From: JBKBMT01 sp046295655
Lineage (GTDB): Bacteria > Pseudomonadota > Alphaproteobacteria > Rhodobacterales > Rhodobacteraceae
Direction: 5' to 3'
Length of the DNA stretch: 15,811 nucleotides
Assembly (NCBI GenBank): GCA_046295655.1
Contig: JBKBMT010000059.1
Location: 1 to 15,811 of the forward strand
Below are positions 13,992-15,811 of the stretch, in pieces (position 1 is the stretch's first letter; each line of letters opens with the position of its first letter). A model generated the notes under the pieces. That model searched no databases and was not told where the DNA came from. It saw nothing but the letters and a program-made list of their open reading frames with translations. The translations under genes were made by a program, and so were the position numbers.

Positions 13992-14745
13992 AGATCGCGT
14001 CGGCGAATCCGGCCACGGCCTCGGCGAAGGCCGCCGGTTCCTCCAGATGCGGGCTGTGGCCGGACAGGGCGAATTCCTGCCGCCGCGCATGCGGGGCGGT
14101 CTCCTCGAGCCAGTGCGCCACCCCGGGACGGTAGAGACCCGAGTGGCGGCCGTGCAGCACCAGCATCGGAACCGCAAGCCGTGCGATGCCCGCCCGTTCG
14201 TCGGCTTCGCAGAGCGACAGCCACAGATGCGCCATCGCCGTGGCGTCGCACGACAGCAGCCGCTCCCGGACCGTGGCAGAGGGGACGAGCGGGCAGGTGC
14301 GCAGCGGATCGGCATACATACCGGCCGCGATCAGCGCTGTCGCGCCCCGCCAGTCGTGCCGGAACCAGTCGGCCTGCCGCCTTGACCCGGCTGCATCCAG
14401 TCCGCGCAGTCCCAGCCGCCAGCCGCTGTCGTTGACGAGCCGGGGGCTCATGTCCACCGAGACGAGGCCCCCGATACGCGCCGCGCCGTGCCGCGCAAGG
14501 CAGCGCCAGGCGACGGTGGCGCCCATCGACCAGCCGACGACCACCGCGCCGCGCAACCCGGCCTCGTCGAGCAGCCGGTGCAGGGCATCGGCGGCCGTGT
14601 CGATGTCCGGCGCGGGATGCGGGCACAGGCCGTGGCCCGGCAGGTCCGGTGCGTGGCAGTCGAACCGCGATCCCAGCCGCATCCGGGCATCGTGGAAAAC
14701 CCGTCCGTCCATCGCCCAGCCGTGCAGCAGGACGATCGGTCTCAC
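13990..14745 (-). CDS. Alpha/beta hydrolase, BioH-like fold, coupled to livM
   Basis: This 251-aa cytoplasmic hydrolase starts at GTG 14745, whose GTGA overlaps the livM stop, so translation is coupled. It begins (M)RPIVLLHGWAMDG, with LLHGW forming the oxyanion hole. The nucleophile elbow is GWSMGA with Ser73. The catalytic His is in ALSGHSPHLEEP (about residue 230). Where most relatives carry the acid in GxxD after strand 7, this one reads LHGRHSGLYRP, so the acid may come from elsewhere. The N-terminal half resembles BioH (pimeloyl-ACP methyl esterase): LLHGW, DLPGHG and GWSMG occur in the same order. The liv context, however, suggests it acts on an imported ester, amide or ring product rather than in biotin synthesis. 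Substrate unknown. The frame runs further upstream inside livM, but that part is not family-like. Confidence 0.82.
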   Translation of the reverse strand: MRPIVLLHGWAMDGRVFHDARMRLGSRFDCHAPDLPGHGLCPHPAPDIDTAADALHRLLDEAGLRGAVVVGWSMGATVAWRCLARHGAARIGGLVSVDMSPRLVNDSGWRLGLRGLDAAGSRRQADWFRHDWRGATALIAAGMYADPLRTCPLVPSATVRERLLSCDATAMAHLWLSLCEADERAGIARLAVPMLVLHGRHSGLYRPGVAHWLEETAPHARRQEFALSGHSPHLEEPAAFAEAVAGFADAI

Positions 14746-15806
14746 CCCATCCGTCCGCTGCGCAGACGCCCCACGATTCCGGTGGGGAAGAAATAGACCG
14801 ACAGGATGAACATGATCCCGAGCCAAAGAAGCCAGCGGTCCGGGTTCAGAAGGTCGGGCACCAGCGGCAGCGAGCCGGTCGCGGTGGCGGCCTTGCCCAT
14901 CAGATCCTGCAGGTAGTTCTGCGCCAGCACGAAGATCGCCGCACCGACCACCGCGCCGTACATCGTGCCCATGCCGCCGATCACCACCATGAGCAGGATG
15001 TCGATCATGATTTCCAGCGACAGCGTGGTGCCCGGCCCGACATAGCGCAGCCACAGCGCGAACAGTGCCCCGGCCAGCGCGGCGACGCCGGCCGAGATGC
15101 AGGTTGCCGCGGTGCGATAGAGCACCACGCGATAACCCACCGCCTCGGCCCGGAATGCATTCTCGCGGATCGCCTGAAGCACCCGACCGAAGGGCGAGTT
15201 GACGATCCGCAGAAGGATCAGGAACAGCACCACCGTGCAGCCGAACACCAGATAGTAGTTGAGATGCCGGCCGGTCAGCCGCAGGCCCAGGATCTCGCTC
15301 TCGAAGGGGCGGTAGGCGGGGGTCAGTTCGCGCGGGATCTGGATGTTCATCCCGTCCTCGCCCCCGGTCAGCCAGGACAGCTGCGACACCAGCACCGCGA
15401 CCGCCGAGGCGACCGCGAGCGTGATCATGGCAAAGAAGATCGCCCGCACCCGAAGGCTGAAGAGCGCGATCACGAAGGCCAGCGCCACCGCCACCACGGT
15501 GCCGCCCGCCGCCCCCGCCAGCACCGCGTCCCAGCCGCGGCCCATGTGCACCGTCGCCAGCGCGACACCATAGGCGCCAAGCCCGAAGAACATCGTATGG
15601 GCGAAGCTGACGATGCCGGCATAGCCCAAGAGCAGGTCGTAGGAGGCGACGAGCAGGATGAAGATGCAGATCCGCGCCGCCGTCTCCAGCGCCCGGCTGC
15701 CCGAGAACAGGAAGGGCGCGAAGGCCAGCGTCACGAAGATCGCCGCCAGCACGAAGCCGAGGATCAGCGAGCGCGGGCCGTCGCCCGACAGGATCAGCCG
15801 CACCAT
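14742..15806 (-). CDS. livM: Branched-chain amino acid-type ABC transporter permease LivM
   Basis: This 354-aa membrane protein is one of the two permeases of a Liv-type (HAAT) ABC importer. Features seen are about nine hydrophobic helices; the early signature SYDLLLGYAGIVSFAHTMFF; SPFGRVLQAIRENAFRAEAV, the cytoplasmic EAA-like loop that contacts LivG/LivF; and MVVIGGMGTMYGAVVGAAIF, the LivM GGxGTxxGxxxGA motif. The ATG at 15806 is the best visible start, but only five bases lie beyond it in the window, so an earlier start cannot be excluded. The last bases read ATGAG before the ATG and could contain the stop of a preceding gene, most likely livH by usual order. It overlaps the hydrolase start by four bases. 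The transported substrate need not be an amino acid. Confidence 0.93.
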   Translation of the reverse strand: MVRLILSGDGPRSLILGFVLAAIFVTLAFAPFLFSGSRALETAARICIFILLVASYDLLLGYAGIVSFAHTMFFGLGAYGVALATVHMGRGWDAVLAGAAGGTVVAVALAFVIALFSLRVRAIFFAMITLAVASAVAVLVSQLSWLTGGEDGMNIQIPRELTPAYRPFESEILGLRLTGRHLNYYLVFGCTVVLFLILLRIVNSPFGRVLQAIRENAFRAEAVGYRVVLYRTAATCISAGVAALAGALFALWLRYVGPGTTLSLEIMIDILLMVVIGGMGTMYGAVVGAAIFVLAQNYLQDLMGKAATATGSLPLVPDLLNPDRWLLWLGIMFILSVYFFPTGIVGRLRSGRMG

Positions 15807-15811
15807 CTCAT

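Overview
The window is high-GC alphaproteobacterial chromosome. The gene content points to Rhodobacteraceae (Rhodobacter/Paracoccus-like): an argC-ccmE junction, a gene-transfer-agent (GTA) type endolysin/holin pair, the ccmF-ccmH pair, a TAXI-type TRAP binding protein and an EF-G paralogue. The genus is inferred from protein style and synteny, not from a marker gene. Coding density is high. There are no insertion sequences, CRISPR arrays or large repeats.

Layout, left to right. (1) A DUF4239 membrane protein (minus, C-terminus beyond the edge) diverges from a secreted TAXI-family solute-binding protein with no membrane subunits beside it. (2) A plus-strand block runs argC, ccmE, GH108 endolysin, 3TM-type holin, ccmF, ccmH. 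The endolysin and holin overlap by 10 nt and look like the lysis cassette of a GTA; they split the cytochrome c maturation genes. ccmF has its own good promoter and probably a leaderless message, and ccmF and ccmH overlap as ATGA. An intrinsic terminator closes the block. (3) A PaaG-like crotonase follows alone and converges on tRNA-Thr(UGU). (4) On the minus strand a two-domain FbpB-type ABC permease precedes tRNA-Thr; the tRNA promoter lies across the permease stop codon. (5) Overlapping divergent promoters serve the permease and a 291-aa uncharacterised protein. (6) An HI0933/BaiN flavoprotein (minus) is divergent from tRNA-Gln(UUG), which has a textbook promoter and terminator. (7) A 642-aa EF-G paralogue has a shortened switch I and lacks the catalytic His. 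(8) On the minus strand at the right end, livM is translationally coupled (GTGA) to an alpha/beta hydrolase.

Functional links. ArgC works in arginine synthesis. CcmE, CcmF and CcmH work together to deliver heme to CcmE and then to reduced apocytochrome c in the periplasm. Endolysin plus holin would lyse the producing cell to release GTA particles. The liv-hydrolase operon suggests import and hydrolysis of an ester-like or related substrate.

The most notable items are the lysis cassette inside the ccm locus with a hairpin over its first Shine-Dalgarno, the EF-G paralogue with a degenerate GTPase centre, and several apparently leaderless or near-leaderless promoters that share a TTG(A/G)C-N16-18-TA(G/A) pattern.
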